From DASUKM01 sp036278735 (lineage in GTDB: Bacteria; Acidobacteriota; Vicinamibacteria; Vicinamibacterales; 2-12-FULL-66-21), in NCBI GenBank assembly GCA_036278735.1, contig DASUKM010000047.1, forward strand, positions 135,191 through 199,190: DNA of 64,000 nucleotides, in the 5' to 3' direction. A model generated the notes under the pieces. That model saw nothing but the letters and a program-made list of their open reading frames with translations. It was not told the origin of the DNA and ran no database searches. Each line of letters begins with the position of its first letter. The stretch's first letter is position 1. The position numbers and the translations under genes were made by a program. This document shows positions 25,830-34,318 of the stretch, in pieces.

Positions 25830-25859
25830 ACTGTAACAATCAACGGCGAGCAGTGTCAA
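25830..25859 (-). promoter_or_regulatory. Promoter for the GHL10-serine hydrolase pair
   Basis: Minus strand: perfect -35 TTGACA (25854-25859), 18 bp, then the extended -10 TGT-TACAGT (25830-25835). The start of transcription would fall only about 6 bp before the ATG at 25818, giving a very short leader. The same TGTTACAGT word is used at metK (34246-34254). Confidence 0.6.
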
Positions 25860-25895
25860 CGAACCCGTGAACGTCCGCCCTCCGCCCTCCGCGCC

Positions 25896-26627
25896 TCACA
25901 TGCTCAGATCCAGGACGATCCGATAGCGATCGCCCCGCATGATGGAGTGCACGTATTCGAGCGGCCGGCCGTCCTCGAGACTCGTCAAACGCTCGGCGGC
26001 AAGCGCCGGCGCGCCGGGCGCCACGCGCAGCAGCGCGGCGTCGTCGCCGCCGACGAGAATGGCGCGATGCGTTTCGCGGGCGGCGGCGGGCTGCAGTCCG
26101 TATCGATCCGCGAGGACGTGGTACAGCGAGATGTCGTCGAACGACAACAGATCGATCTGCGGGACGAGGTGCATCGAGAGATACGCGGTCTGCAGGCCCA
26201 TCGGGGTGCCGTCGGCCAGACGCAGCCGGCGGAGCCGGAACACGGCCGATTCGGCCGGCACGTGGAGCGCCGCGGCGACGTCTTCGGGGGCCGGCAGGAC
26301 CCCCTGCTCGAGGACGCGCGAGGTCGCGGCCAGTCCGTGCGTGCGCATTTCGGCCGTAAAGCTCGTGAGCTCACGGGGTCCTTCATCGAGCGGCGGCCGC
26401 TGCACGAACGTGCCGCGCCCCTGCTCCCGCCGCACGTATCCCATCTGGGCCAGCTCGCGCAGCGCCTGACGGACCGTAATCTTGCTGACCCCGTACCGGA
26501 CCATCCAGTCGTCGTCGGTGGGGAGGCGATCGCCCGGCCGCCAGACGCCCGCCTGGATGTCGCGGAGGATGGCCGCCTTCAGCTGGTGGTACAGCGGGGA
26601 AGGCAGCCTGCGGTTCAAACCAGCCAT
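25896..26627 (-). CDS. GntR/HutC-family transcriptional regulator with UTRA ligand domain
   Basis: 243 residues from ATG 26627. Residues 8-75 form the GntR winged helix: PLYHQLKAAILRDIQAGVWR, DRLPTDDDWMVRYGVSKITV and RQALRELAQMGYVRREQGRG. The UTRA effector domain (about 95-235) has SRVLEQGVLPAPEDVAAALH and YLSMHLVPQIDLL. HutC-type regulators such as NagR/YvoA bind GlcN6P or GlcNAc6P and repress amino-sugar genes. This one lies between the GHL10 gene and the divergent Oar receptor gene and close to nagB, murQ and an amino-sugar kinase. A role as repressor of this locus with an amino-sugar phosphate as ligand is inferred. Confidence 0.92.
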   Translation of the reverse strand: MAGLNRRLPSPLYHQLKAAILRDIQAGVWRPGDRLPTDDDWMVRYGVSKITVRQALRELAQMGYVRREQGRGTFVQRPPLDEGPRELTSFTAEMRTHGLAATSRVLEQGVLPAPEDVAAALHVPAESAVFRLRRLRLADGTPMGLQTAYLSMHLVPQIDLLSFDDISLYHVLADRYGLQPAAARETHRAILVGGDDAALLRVAPGAPALAAERLTSLEDGRPLEYVHSIMRGDRYRIVLDLSM

Positions 26628-26654
26628 ATTGCGTCGAATGGTTATAATGATATG
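26625..26654 (+). promoter_or_regulatory. Divergent gntR-oar promoter region and possible operator
   Basis: A -10 box TATAAT (26643-26648, in GGTTATAATGATATG) serves the Oar gene. I see no clear -35, as expected for a regulated promoter. CATAT (26625-26629) and ATATG (26650-26654) form a loose inverted repeat around it. The gntR start codon lies at the edge, so binding here could control both genes. Confidence 0.4.
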
Positions 26655-26692
26655 CTCTCTCGGCGGGAACTGCAAAAGGGGAGGAGTCACGG

Positions 26693-29600
26693 ATGCATCG
26701 AGCGAGGATTCGGCAGGTCCTGGGGGCGGCGCTGCTCGCGGCCGCGCTCGCGATGCCTGCCGCGGCGCAGGAAACCACAGGAACCATCACCGGCGTGGCG
26801 ACCGACCAGACCGGCGCCGTGCTGCCGGGCGTGACCGTCACGGTCACGCGGGTTGACACCAACACGGCCCAGACCTTCGTCACCAACGGCAGCGGCCGCT
26901 ACACCGCGCCCCAGCTCCAGCCGGGCGCCTACGAAGTGGCCTTCACGTTGAGCGGCTTCCAGCCGACGACGGTGAAGGGGATCGACCTCCACGTCAGCGA
27001 CCGCCAGGAAATCAACGGCAAGCTCGGGGTGAGCCAGGTGAGCGAGACCGTGCAGGTGAGCGCGGCGTCGCAGTTCGTCCAGCCCACGCCCCAGGTCCAG
27101 ACGCTGATGGGGCCGACGCAGATCCAGGAACTGCCGCTCAACAACCGCAACTTCATCCAGCTCGCGACGCTCGTGCCCGGTGTGTCGAGCGACCTCCCCG
27201 ACGAGGTGGGCCTCGGGTTGACGAGCACGACCAGCATCTCGATCAACGGCTCGCGGCGGAATGCGGTCAACTGGCTGGTCGACGGCGTGTCGAACGTCGA
27301 CGTCGGCTCGAACATCACGCTGCTGTCGACCCCGACGCTCGAGTCGATTCAGGAGTTCAAGATCATCACGAGCAGCTACGCGGCGGAGTATCCGCGGAGC
27401 GGCGGCGGCGTCGTGAGCGTGATCACGAAGGGGGGCAGCCAGAAGTTTTCGGGCACGGCCTACGACTTCCTGCGCAACGACGCGCTCAACGCCAACTCGT
27501 TCTTCCGCAACTCCAGCACGAATCCGAAGGACCACCAGGCGCCGCGCCTGCGCTACAACAACCCGGGCTACACGATCGGCGGCCCGATGCTGCCCAGCCG
27601 GCAGAAGGCGTTCTTCTTCTGGTCGGAGGAGTGGCGCCGGATTTCACAGGTGCCGGCCTCCTCGTCGGCGATCGTCGTCAATCCGGCGTGGCTGAACGAT
27701 CCGACGAACGCGAACTACGTGGCGCCGGCCCAGCGCGATCCGAACGCCGTGAAGCTCATGTCGCTCTGGCCGGCGCCGAATTCGTTCGTGGGGACCAGCA
27801 CGCGCTTCATCAACAGCAACCCGAACATCAACAACACGCGGCAGGAAGTGCTGCGGATCGACTACGACCTCTCGGCGAACAACCGGCTGACCGGCCGTTA
27901 CACGCACGACCTGAGCCAGACGCGGGAACCAGGTGGCCTGTTCTTCGGCGTCGCCGTTCCGAACGTCGCCGCCACCAACACGAACGTGCCGGGCCAGGTC
28001 TTCTCGACCGCGCTGCGGTCCACGATTGGGCACGGGCTGAACGAGTTCACCTACCAGTTGTCCGGAAACAAGATCGTCACCGCCGACGCCTCCGGTAACA
28101 TCAACACGCGATCCGCGCTTGGACTCAGCATCCCTGAGCTGTTCCCGGAGAACAACGCAGACCGGATTCCGACGATTGCGTTTTCGCCGACGTCGACGTT
28201 GTCGACGGTTGGCGCGATCCAGGGCTACAACATCACGTACTGGGACAACACCGTCAGCGACAACTTCACGCTGCAGCACGGGAACCATGCGTTCAAGTTC
28301 GGCGCGCTCTTCGCCTTCGAGCAGAAGAACGAGAACGGCAGCAACAGTACGCAGGGGAGCTTCACGTTCGCCGCGGGCGGCGGCCGGACGGCGTTTCAGA
28401 ACTTCCTGACCGGCAACGACGACGGCTTGTGCGGCGATGCGTGCAGCTACGCGGAGTCGCAGATCGACATCACCGAACACCTGCGCTGGCACCGGTACGA
28501 GATGTTCGCGCAGGACACCTGGCACATCCGTCCGAACGTGACGCTCGATTACGGACTCCGGTACGTGCTGTATCCGGGCGTGATCGACGAGAACAACCTG
28601 CTCACGAACTTCGATCCGGCGCTGTACGATCCGTCGAAGGCGCCGACGTGCGCCAACGCGAGCTGCTCGCTGCTGGTCGCGGGCACGGGCGATCCCCTCA
28701 ACGGGGTCATCCAGGCCGGCGTGAACTCGCCGTGGGGACGCGCGGTGTATCCGACCGAGAAGACGGATTTCCAGCCGCGTCTCGGGATCACCTGGGATCC
28801 CACGGGGCACGGCACGACCATGGTCCGCGGCGGGTACGGCGTCTACTACGACGAGGCGCTCATCGGCATCTTCGAGCAGAACTCGTTCACGAATCCGCCG
28901 TTCGCCCATACGGAGACGCGCCTGAACGCGGCGCTCTCGGATCCGAAGGCGGGGAGCGCCCCCGGCACCGTCGGGCGGCAGTCGCTCATCGCGACCAGCA
29001 CGCCCTTCAAGACCCCGCGCACGCAGCAGTGGAACATCGGGATCCAGCATCAGCTGTATGCGCGCGGTGCGATCGACATCAGCTACGTCGGGTCTCACGG
29101 GGACCACCTGATCCAGCCGGTCGACATCAACCGCCCGAACCCGGCCGACGTCGTCGCGCTCGGGAGCGCCACGCTCGCGGCGCCGTTCGCGGGCTACGCG
29201 GTGTCGACGTCGACGACGGGCGCCGGGATCAACATGCGGCAGACGACCGCGTACAGCAACTACTGGGGCATCCTGACGCAGTTCCGCCACGAAGGGGGGC
29301 GCGCCGGCACCTATACGTTGAATTACACGTTCAGCCGCAACCGCACCAGCGCGTCGAACGACCGCGACAGCGTGGACCTTCCGCAGAATCCGAACGATCT
29401 GAGTGCGGAGTACGCCGACGCCCGTACGGATCGCCGGCACATCTTCAACGCGACCTACATCTACGAGCTGCCGTTCTTCGCCGAGTCGAAGAATCGCGTG
29501 TTGAAGGCGACGCTCGGCGGCTGGCAGATCTCGGGCATTACCGTGCTCGAGTCGGGGCCGCCCGTCTCGCGCGTGACGGAGAGCACCAACGGCGACCGGC

Positions 29601-29968
29601 GCGGCATCTTTGCCGACCAGGTGGGCGATCCCGGCGCGGGCGATCAGACGTACCCGTACTGGATCGACCCGTCGGCGTTCCACCCGGCCGCCGACGGCAG
29701 CTACGGCAACTCGAAGCGCGCGGCGTTCCGGCTGCCGGGACGGCATCAGACGGACCTCGCGCTGTCGAAGAACTTCTATCCGATGCAGCGGCGGGTGCAG
29801 TTCCGCGCCGACTTCATCAACGCGTTCAACGAGGTGCAGTGGAACTCGGTCGACAATGCGTGCGGCGCCAGCCTGTCCACGTGCGTCGTCTCCGGAGATA
29901 CCTTCGGGACGATTCTCGGGACACGCAACCCGCGCACGATTCAGTTGAGCCTCAAGCTGTTCTGGTAG
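26693..29968 (+). CDS. TonB-dependent receptor, Oar type, with N-terminal carboxypeptidase-regulatory-like domain
   Basis: 1091 residues, typical for the family. ATG 26693 has a strong GGGGAGGAG site 8 bp upstream. A signal peptide (about 1-25) leads to a CarboxypepD_reg-like domain (about 27-110: GTITGVATDQTGAVLPGVTV, GRYTAPQLQPGAYEVAFTLS), a plug domain (about 125-235: VQTLMGPTQIQELPLNNRNF, SINGSRRNAVNWLVDGVSN) and a long beta-barrel that ends in the aromatic RTIQLSLKLFW. Oar-like porins take up large substrates or signals across the outer membrane. Position next to GntR and amino-sugar catabolic genes suggests import of cell-wall or chitin-derived saccharides, but the substrate is inferred. 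Confidence 0.95.
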   Translation: MHRARIRQVLGAALLAAALAMPAAAQETTGTITGVATDQTGAVLPGVTVTVTRVDTNTAQTFVTNGSGRYTAPQLQPGAYEVAFTLSGFQPTTVKGIDLHVSDRQEINGKLGVSQVSETVQVSAASQFVQPTPQVQTLMGPTQIQELPLNNRNFIQLATLVPGVSSDLPDEVGLGLTSTTSISINGSRRNAVNWLVDGVSNVDVGSNITLLSTPTLESIQEFKIITSSYAAEYPRSGGGVVSVITKGGSQKFSGTAYDFLRNDALNANSFFRNSSTNPKDHQAPRLRYNNPGYTIGGPMLPSRQKAFFFWSEEWRRISQVPASSSAIVVNPAWLNDPTNANYVAPAQRDPNAVKLMSLWPAPNSFVGTSTRFINSNPNINNTRQEVLRIDYDLSANNRLTGRYTHDLSQTREPGGLFFGVAVPNVAATNTNVPGQVFSTALRSTIGHGLNEFTYQLSGNKIVTADASGNINTRSALGLSIPELFPENNADRIPTIAFSPTSTLSTVGAIQGYNITYWDNTVSDNFTLQHGNHAFKFGALFAFEQKNENGSNSTQGSFTFAAGGGRTAFQNFLTGNDDGLCGDACSYAESQIDITEHLRWHRYEMFAQDTWHIRPNVTLDYGLRYVLYPGVIDENNLLTNFDPALYDPSKAPTCANASCSLLVAGTGDPLNGVIQAGVNSPWGRAVYPTEKTDFQPRLGITWDPTGHGTTMVRGGYGVYYDEALIGIFEQNSFTNPPFAHTETRLNAALSDPKAGSAPGTVGRQSLIATSTPFKTPRTQQWNIGIQHQLYARGAIDISYVGSHGDHLIQPVDINRPNPADVVALGSATLAAPFAGYAVSTSTTGAGINMRQTTAYSNYWGILTQFRHEGGRAGTYTLNYTFSRNRTSASNDRDSVDLPQNPNDLSAEYADARTDRRHIFNATYIYELPFFAESKNRVLKATLGGWQISGITVLESGPPVSRVTESTNGDRRGIFADQVGDPGAGDQTYPYWIDPSAFHPAADGSYGNSKRAAFRLPGRHQTDLALSKNFYPMQRRVQFRADFINAFNEVQWNSVDNACGASLSTCVVSGDTFGTILGTRNPRTIQLSLKLFW

Positions 29969-29994
29969 GCTGAGACCCACCGCCCATGTGCACC

Positions 29995-30029
29995 GGCCGG
30001 CAGGACCTCTTTCTGCCGGCCGTTTTCGT
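29995..30029 (+). terminator. Intrinsic terminator after the Oar gene
   Basis: Stem GGCCGGCAG (29995-30003) / CTGCCGGCC (30013-30021) with a nine-base loop, then GTTTTCGT. One further C-G pair extends it. It is the cleanest Rho-independent terminator I see in the window and isolates the receptor gene from the kinase gene. Confidence 0.85.
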
Positions 30030-30055
30030 GTCACGCCGCGGATTAAGATGAACCC

Positions 30056-31117
30056 GTGAACCGCGAACCCGAGAACCCGCGAACCCGCGAACCCGCGAAC
30101 CCGAGAACCCGAGAACCCGAGAACCCGCGAACCCGCGAACCCGCGAACCCGCGAACCCGAGAACCCGAGAACCCGTTCCACGTCCTCGGCCTCGACGCCG
30201 GCGGCACCAAGACCGTCTGCCAGCTCGCCGACGACAACGGCATCGTGCTGGGGGAGTCGCGCGGCGGCGGCGCGAATCTGCAGGCGGTGGGGGAGCTGGC
30301 GGTCGAGAAGGTCCTGCACGACGTGATGGAGCAGGCGATCGGCGAGCGGCGTCTCGTGCCGGCCGCCATCTGCCTCGGCATCGCGGGCGTGGATCGGCCC
30401 GAAGACGCGCGGGTCGTCGGCGGGATCATGAAGCGCATCGGCTACAAGGCTCGCATCCTCGTCGTCAACGACGCGCTCGTCGCGCTCGAGGCCGGCGCTC
30501 CGGAGCAGCCGGCCGTCGTCATCATTGCCGGGACGGGATCGATCGCCTACGGCCGCAACGCGACCAATCAAGCGGCGCGCGCGGGCGGCTGGGGCTACGT
30601 CCTCGGCGACGAGGGCAGCGGCTACTGGATCGGACGCGCGGCGCTGCGGGCCGTCCTGCGCGAGTCGGACCGGCGCGGACCGGCGACGGCGCTCACGCCG
30701 CTGCTGCTGCGGCATTTCGACGTCGCGCGCCCCCAGGATTTGATACACGAGGTCTATCAGGAGACGCCGAAGCCGGCGACGATTGCCGCGCTCGCGCAAT
30801 GCGTGCAGCAGGCGTTCGTCGACGGCGACGGGGTCGCGATCGGCATCCTGCGCGGCTCGGCGGATCAACTCGAGCAGTCGGGGCTGTCGGTGGCGCGGCG
30901 GCTCGAGATGGTCGGGACGGCGTTTCCCTTCGTCCTGGCCGGCGGCATCTTCCGCGCGGTGCCCTGGCTGCACGAGGAGCTGGCGCGCCGGCTCCCGCTG
31001 GCGGCCCCCAGGAGCCGGACGCGTCTGCTCGAGATCGAGCCCGCGGCAGGGGCCGTGCGGCTCGCGCTCGCCGAGGCGCGCGGCGTCGCGGCCGTGCCCG
31101 CCTACAAGGCCGAGTGA
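30056..31117 (+). CDS. BadF/BadG-type amino-sugar kinase (MurK/NagK-like) with repeat-encoded N-terminus
   Basis: 353 residues. The ATPase core begins at about residue 42: phosphate-1 motif LGLDAGGTKTVCQLADD, ICLGIAGVDRPED, VVNDALVALEAGAPEQPAVV, IIAGTGSIAYGRN and GGWGYVLGDEGSGYWIGR, all characteristic of the BadF/BadG/BcrA/BcrD GlcNAc-kinase group. MurK in Clostridium phosphorylates both MurNAc and GlcNAc. No start codon exists between the repeat and the phosphate-1 motif, so translation must begin at or before GTG 30056. The first 40 residues are then encoded by an 8-bp tandem repeat (REPENPRT/REPANPRT). Downstream nagB overlaps its stop (TGATG). It probably feeds MurQ and NagB. Confidence 0.88.
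   Translation: MNREPENPRTREPANPRTREPENPRTREPANPRTREPENPFHVLGLDAGGTKTVCQLADDNGIVLGESRGGGANLQAVGELAVEKVLHDVMEQAIGERRLVPAAICLGIAGVDRPEDARVVGGIMKRIGYKARILVVNDALVALEAGAPEQPAVVIIAGTGSIAYGRNATNQAARAGGWGYVLGDEGSGYWIGRAALRAVLRESDRRGPATALTPLLLRHFDVARPQDLIHEVYQETPKPATIAALAQCVQQAFVDGDGVAIGILRGSADQLEQSGLSVARRLEMVGTAFPFVLAGGIFRAVPWLHEELARRLPLAAPRSRTRLLEIEPAAGAVRLALAEARGVAAVPAYKAE
30065..30175 (+). repeat. Octamer array GAACCCG(A/C), apparently translated
   Basis: Thirteen full 8-bp units plus a partial one, GAACCCGA or GAACCCGC. Because 8 x 3 = 24, the array reads as an 8-residue repeat (REPENPRT / REPANPRT) in the kinase frame. It is related in sequence to the GGTTCGG/GGTTCCA heptamers but has period 8. 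Confidence 0.9.
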
Positions 31118-31851
31118 TGCCGCGCAGCCCGCGTCTCGCCGTGTATCGCAACGAGCGCGCGCTCGCGCACGCGGTCGCCGAGCGAATCGTCGCGGCGCTC
31201 GCCCACGATCCGCACGTGGTGCTCGGGCTGCCGACCGGCCGCACGCCGATCCGGCTGTATCACGACCTGGCGGCCCTGTACGGGCACGGCCTCGCCGACT
31301 TTTCGCGTGCGCGCACGTTCAATCTCGACGAGTTCGTCGGGCTCGCGCCGTCGCATCCGGGCAGCTATCGGACGTTCATGCAGCAGCACCTGTTCGATCG
31401 CGTGAACCTGTCGCCCGAGCACGTGCACTTCCTCGACGGCTCGGCGAGCGACCCCGACGCGGAGTGCCGCCGCTACGAGGCGGAGATCGAACAGGCGGGG
31501 GGCATCGATCTGCAGGTGCTCGGCATCGGCACCAACGGCCACATCGGCTTCAACGAGCCGGCGCGCGAGCTCCACGCGCGCACGCATCGGGTGACGCTCA
31601 AGCCCGAGACCCGCCGCAGCAATGCGGCGCTGTTCGGAGGGGAGATCGATCGCGTGCCGGTCGAAGCGCTGTCGATGGGGATGGCGACCATCATGCAGGC
31701 GCGCACGATCGTCCTGATGGCGATCGGGAAGTCGAAAGCGCGCTGTATCGCGCGCCTGCTGAACGGCCCGATCACCCCGAAGCTGCCGGCGTCGTTCCTG
31801 CAGCTCCATCCGGACGTGGAGATTGCCGTCGACGAAGCGGCCGCGGGGTGA
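31117..31851 (+). CDS. nagB: Glucosamine-6-phosphate deaminase
   Basis: 244 residues, the size of NagB (Bacillus-type, without the allosteric tail). PHVVLGLPTGRTPIRLYHDL is the sugar-phosphate binding loop. ARTFNLDEFVGLAPSHPGSY contains the catalytic Asp/Glu region, and LQVLGIGTNGHIGFNEPAR the His/Glu catalytic loop. GMATIMQARTIVLMAIGKSK follows. It converts GlcN6P to fructose-6-phosphate and ammonia and links the locus to glycolysis. The start overlaps the kinase stop by one base, indicating cotranscription. NagA, needed to turn GlcNAc6P into GlcN6P, is not in the window. Confidence 0.95.
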   Translation: MPRSPRLAVYRNERALAHAVAERIVAALAHDPHVVLGLPTGRTPIRLYHDLAALYGHGLADFSRARTFNLDEFVGLAPSHPGSYRTFMQQHLFDRVNLSPEHVHFLDGSASDPDAECRRYEAEIEQAGGIDLQVLGIGTNGHIGFNEPARELHARTHRVTLKPETRRSNAALFGGEIDRVPVEALSMGMATIMQARTIVLMAIGKSKARCIARLLNGPITPKLPASFLQLHPDVEIAVDEAAAG

Positions 31852-31863
31852 CCGCGGCGCCGC

Positions 31864-32805
31864 TCAAATCCCGAGCAGTTCGCGCAGGCGCGGCTCGATG
31901 TCTTCGCCGAGCGCGTCGCGAATCGAGTCGTCGGCGTTGCGCAGGCGCTTGACGGCCTGAGGCAGGCTGACGTTCGCCTTCTCCATCACGATCGCCGCCT
32001 TGACGTTCCAGCGCGCGCGCTTCAACAGCGCATCCGCGTCGTCGTACTCGAGCCCGGTGACGACCCCGAGGATGCGCCGCGCGCGGTCCTTGAGCTTTTC
32101 GGATCCGGTCTGCACGTCGACCATCAGGTTGCCGTACGTCTTGCCGACCTTGATCATGGCGATCGTCGTCAGCATGTTGAGCACCATCTTGGTCGCCGTG
32201 CCCGCCTTCAGCCGCGTGGAGCCTGCGAGGATCTCGGGCCCGACCGCGGGCGCGATGATCAGGTCGACGAAGTTCTGCAGCCCCGATCCCGGCCAGCAGG
32301 TGACGAAGATGATCTTTGCGCCGGCTTTGCGTCCCCGCGTCAGCGCGCCGCGGACGAACGGCGTCATCCCGCTCGCCGTCACGCCGATGACGACGTCGCG
32401 TTTGCTCAGGCGCAGGCGGCCGATGCTGCGCCCTCCTTCCTCGTAGTTGTCTTCGACCCCTTCCTTCGCCTTGAACACGGCCGCCTGGCCGCCGGCCATG
32501 ATCGCCTGCACGGTCCGGGGGGGCGTCCCGAAGGTCGGGGGCATCTCCGCGGCCTCGACGACGCCGAGGCGTCCGCTGGTGCCGGCGCCGACGAAGATGA
32601 TGCGTCCGCCTTTGCGCAGCGCCTGCGTGATGATCTCGACGCCGTGGGCGATCCGCTCCTTCTCCTTCTGGACGGCGGCGACGACCTTACGGTCCTCCCC
32701 GACGACCATCTCGACGATGTCGCGGACCGGAGCCTTGTCGATCGCGAGGCTGGCGGGGTTGATCTGTTCGGTGGGCAGCGACTGCCACTTGGAATGGCTG
32801 GGCAT
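31864..32805 (-). CDS. murQ: N-acetylmuramic acid 6-phosphate etherase
   Basis: 313 residues, the normal MurQ length. The SIS domain is clear: GGRIIFVGAGTSGRLGVVEA and EMPPTFGTPPRTVQAIMAGG, then KEGVEDNYEEGGRSI with the catalytic Glu, VVIGVTASGMTPFVRGAL and PEILAGSTRLKAGTATKMVL. It cleaves the lactyl ether of MurNAc6P to GlcNAc6P and D-lactate in the cytoplasm. Convergent with nagB (12 bp between stops). Together with the kinase and NagB it defines a MurNAc recycling route. It is not preceded by the usual murP transporter. Confidence 0.96.
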   Translation of the reverse strand: MPSHSKWQSLPTEQINPASLAIDKAPVRDIVEMVVGEDRKVVAAVQKEKERIAHGVEIITQALRKGGRIIFVGAGTSGRLGVVEAAEMPPTFGTPPRTVQAIMAGGQAAVFKAKEGVEDNYEEGGRSIGRLRLSKRDVVIGVTASGMTPFVRGALTRGRKAGAKIIFVTCWPGSGLQNFVDLIIAPAVGPEILAGSTRLKAGTATKMVLNMLTTIAMIKVGKTYGNLMVDVQTGSEKLKDRARRILGVVTGLEYDDADALLKRARWNVKAAIVMEKANVSLPQAVKRLRNADDSIRDALGEDIEPRLRELLGI

Positions 32806-32914
32806 GGGGGCGGCGGCCCTTTTTGCGCGTCCGCGCCCGGGCAGCAACCGCTAACGGTACTCGGGTGGGGAGAGGGTGTCAATGCGGGGCGCGGGGTGCC
32901 GGGGGCGCGGGAAC

Positions 32915-33010
32915 TGGCAGGTTCTGGGTTCGGGGTTCGAAATTGAACCTGGAACCCCGGAACGTACGAACGAGAACCCCGGAACCCAGTGAACTCCCGG
33001 AACCCCTGGA
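32915..33010. repeat. Heptamer array, GGTTCGG/GAACCCC family
   Basis: Degenerate 7-bp-period units GGTTCTG, GGTTCGA and GGAACCC/GAACCCC fill the spacer between the divergent murQ and xerD genes. It belongs to the same family as 693-760 and 22160-22220. Confidence 0.75.
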
Positions 33011-33043
33011 ACCCTCTCTCCGCTCCCACTACACTGCACGTGA

Positions 33044-33943
33044 GTGCCTCCCAGCCCCAACGAGCTCCTGATCGACCGCTACGTCGCGTATCTGCGCGAT
33101 GTGCGTCGCCTGTCGGCCAACACCGTCGAGAGCTACGCGCGCGATCTGAACGCCCTGGCCGCTTTCGCGGCGAAACGCCAGCAACCGGTCGAGGCGCTGG
33201 AGCGGCAGGACCTCGAAGCCTTCGCGCGCCAGGTGATCAGCGCGGGACTGTCGCCGCGATCGGCCGCGCGGGCAACGGCGTCGATTCGCGGCTTCTACCG
33301 CTTCCTGATGCTCGAGTGTCGGATCGCCGCGGACCCCGCCGAGGATCTTCGCGCGCCGCGCGCGTGGCCGTCGCTGCCGCACTATCTCGGCATCGAGGAG
33401 ATCGATCGCCTGCTCGCGCAGCCGGACGCGAGTACGCCGATCGGCGTGCGCGACAAGGCGCTGCTCGAAGCGCTCTATGCGACCGGCCTGCGCGTCTCCG
33501 AGCTGCTGTCGCTTCGGCCGGGCGACGTCCGGCTCGACGAGGGCTACCTGACCTGCATCGGCAAAGGGGACAAGCAGCGGATCGTGCCGCTCGGCGACGC
33601 CGCCGTCGGGTGGGTGCGGCAGTACCTCGAAGGCGGCCGCCCCGCGCTCGTCCGGCGCGCGAAATCCGCCTGGCTGTTCGTGAACGGCCGCGGCGGCCGC
33701 CTCTCGCGCGTGGGCTTCTGGAAGATCCTCAAGGCCTACGGCGTCGCCGCCGGCATCTCGCGCGACCTCAGCCCGCACGTGCTGCGCCACTCGTTCGCGA
33801 CGCACCTGCTCGAACGGGGCGCCGACCTGCGCGTCATCCAGACGTTGCTCGGGCACGCGGACCTGTCGACGACGCAGATCTACACGCACGTGCTGGAAGC
33901 GCGGCTGCGCGCGGTGTACGATAAATACCACCCGCGCAAGTGA
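33044..33943 (+). CDS. xerD: Tyrosine recombinase XerD
   Basis: 299 residues from GTG 33044. The N-terminal SAM-like core-binding domain (about 5-90: LLIDRYVAYLRDVRRLSANT) is followed by the catalytic domain. Arg of the first box is in ALYATGLRVSELLSLRPGD, Lys in YLTCIGKGDKQRIVPLG, HxxR in LSPHVLRHSFATHLLERGAD, His in LGHADLSTTQIYTHV, and the Tyr nucleophile in IYTHV. It resolves chromosome dimers at dif with XerC. XerC and XerD cannot be told apart safely by eye; family and length favour XerD. No mobile element flanks it, so it is the housekeeping enzyme. Confidence 0.92.
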   Translation: MPPSPNELLIDRYVAYLRDVRRLSANTVESYARDLNALAAFAAKRQQPVEALERQDLEAFARQVISAGLSPRSAARATASIRGFYRFLMLECRIAADPAEDLRAPRAWPSLPHYLGIEEIDRLLAQPDASTPIGVRDKALLEALYATGLRVSELLSLRPGDVRLDEGYLTCIGKGDKQRIVPLGDAAVGWVRQYLEGGRPALVRRAKSAWLFVNGRGGRLSRVGFWKILKAYGVAAGISRDLSPHVLRHSFATHLLERGADLRVIQTLLGHADLSTTQIYTHVLEARLRAVYDKYHPRK

Positions 33944-33963
33944 TGCGGCACGGCGGAGGCGAC

Positions 33964-34218
33964 ATGACGGAACGCACCTTCTGGGAAACAGTCGAGGGCA
34001 CCGGCCATCAACTGCTCGAGCAGCTCGAACGGCTGATTGCCGAAGGCAACGTCCGGCGCGTCGTCGTCAAGCAGAAGGATCGCGTCGTCGCCGAGTTCCC
34101 GCTGACGATCGGCGTGGTCGGGGTCGTGATCGCTCCGCTCGCCGCGGCGGTCGGCGTCCTCACGGCGATGCTGTCGGATTGCCGGATCGAGGTGGAACGC
34201 ACCGTTCCGCGGCCCTGA
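33964..34218 (+). CDS. DUF4342 domain protein
   Basis: 84 residues, from an ATG preceded by GGAGG 5 bp upstream. The sequence follows the DUF4342 pattern: an amphipathic N-terminal helix (FWETVEGTGHQLLEQLERLI), the motif GNVRRVVVKQKDRVVAEFPL, and a hydrophobic segment LTIGVVGVVIAPLAAAVGVL followed by DCRIEVE. It is small, probably membrane-associated by one hairpin or helix, function unknown. It begins 20 bp after xerD and precedes the metK promoter. Confidence 0.88.
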   Translation: MTERTFWETVEGTGHQLLEQLERLIAEGNVRRVVVKQKDRVVAEFPLTIGVVGVVIAPLAAAVGVLTAMLSDCRIEVERTVPRP

Positions 34219-34224
34219 CCGCGG

Positions 34225-34254
34225 TTGCCGCACGTCGGCGCCATCTGTTACAGT
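34225..34254 (+). promoter_or_regulatory. metK promoter
   Basis: TTGCCG (34225-34230), 18 bp, then extended -10 TGT-TACAGT (34249-34254). The TGTTACAGT word is shared with the promoter at 25830-25859. Transcription from here gives a leader of about 90 nt before the metK ATG. Confidence 0.55.
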
Positions 34255-34272
34255 GAACCGTTTGGCATCATC

Positions 34273-34318
34273 GCGGTGCGGAGCGCCGGCGCGCGCCGTT
34301 CGCGGCGAGGCGCACCGC
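34273..34318 (+). promoter_or_regulatory. Structured metK 5' leader (candidate cis-regulatory RNA)
   Basis: A perfect 8-bp stem GCGGTGCG (34273-34280) / CGCACCGC (34311-34318) encloses a second stem CGCCG/CGGCG (34284-34288 / 34303-34307) across short internal loops. The GAAGGAG ribosome-binding site lies about 15 nt downstream. I could not match it to the SAM-I, SAM-II or SAH riboswitch patterns I know, so it is only a candidate. Confidence 0.35.

Noticed and set aside
27644..30973. Very long open frame on the minus strand opposite the Oar and kinase genes
   Set aside because: It is Arg/Val/Asp-rich, typical of antisense frames in high-GC genes, while the plus-strand frame has clear receptor and kinase domains.
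33044..33943. XerD as an integrase of a mobile element
   Set aside because: No att repeats, phage or plasmid genes flank it; neighbours are housekeeping genes.
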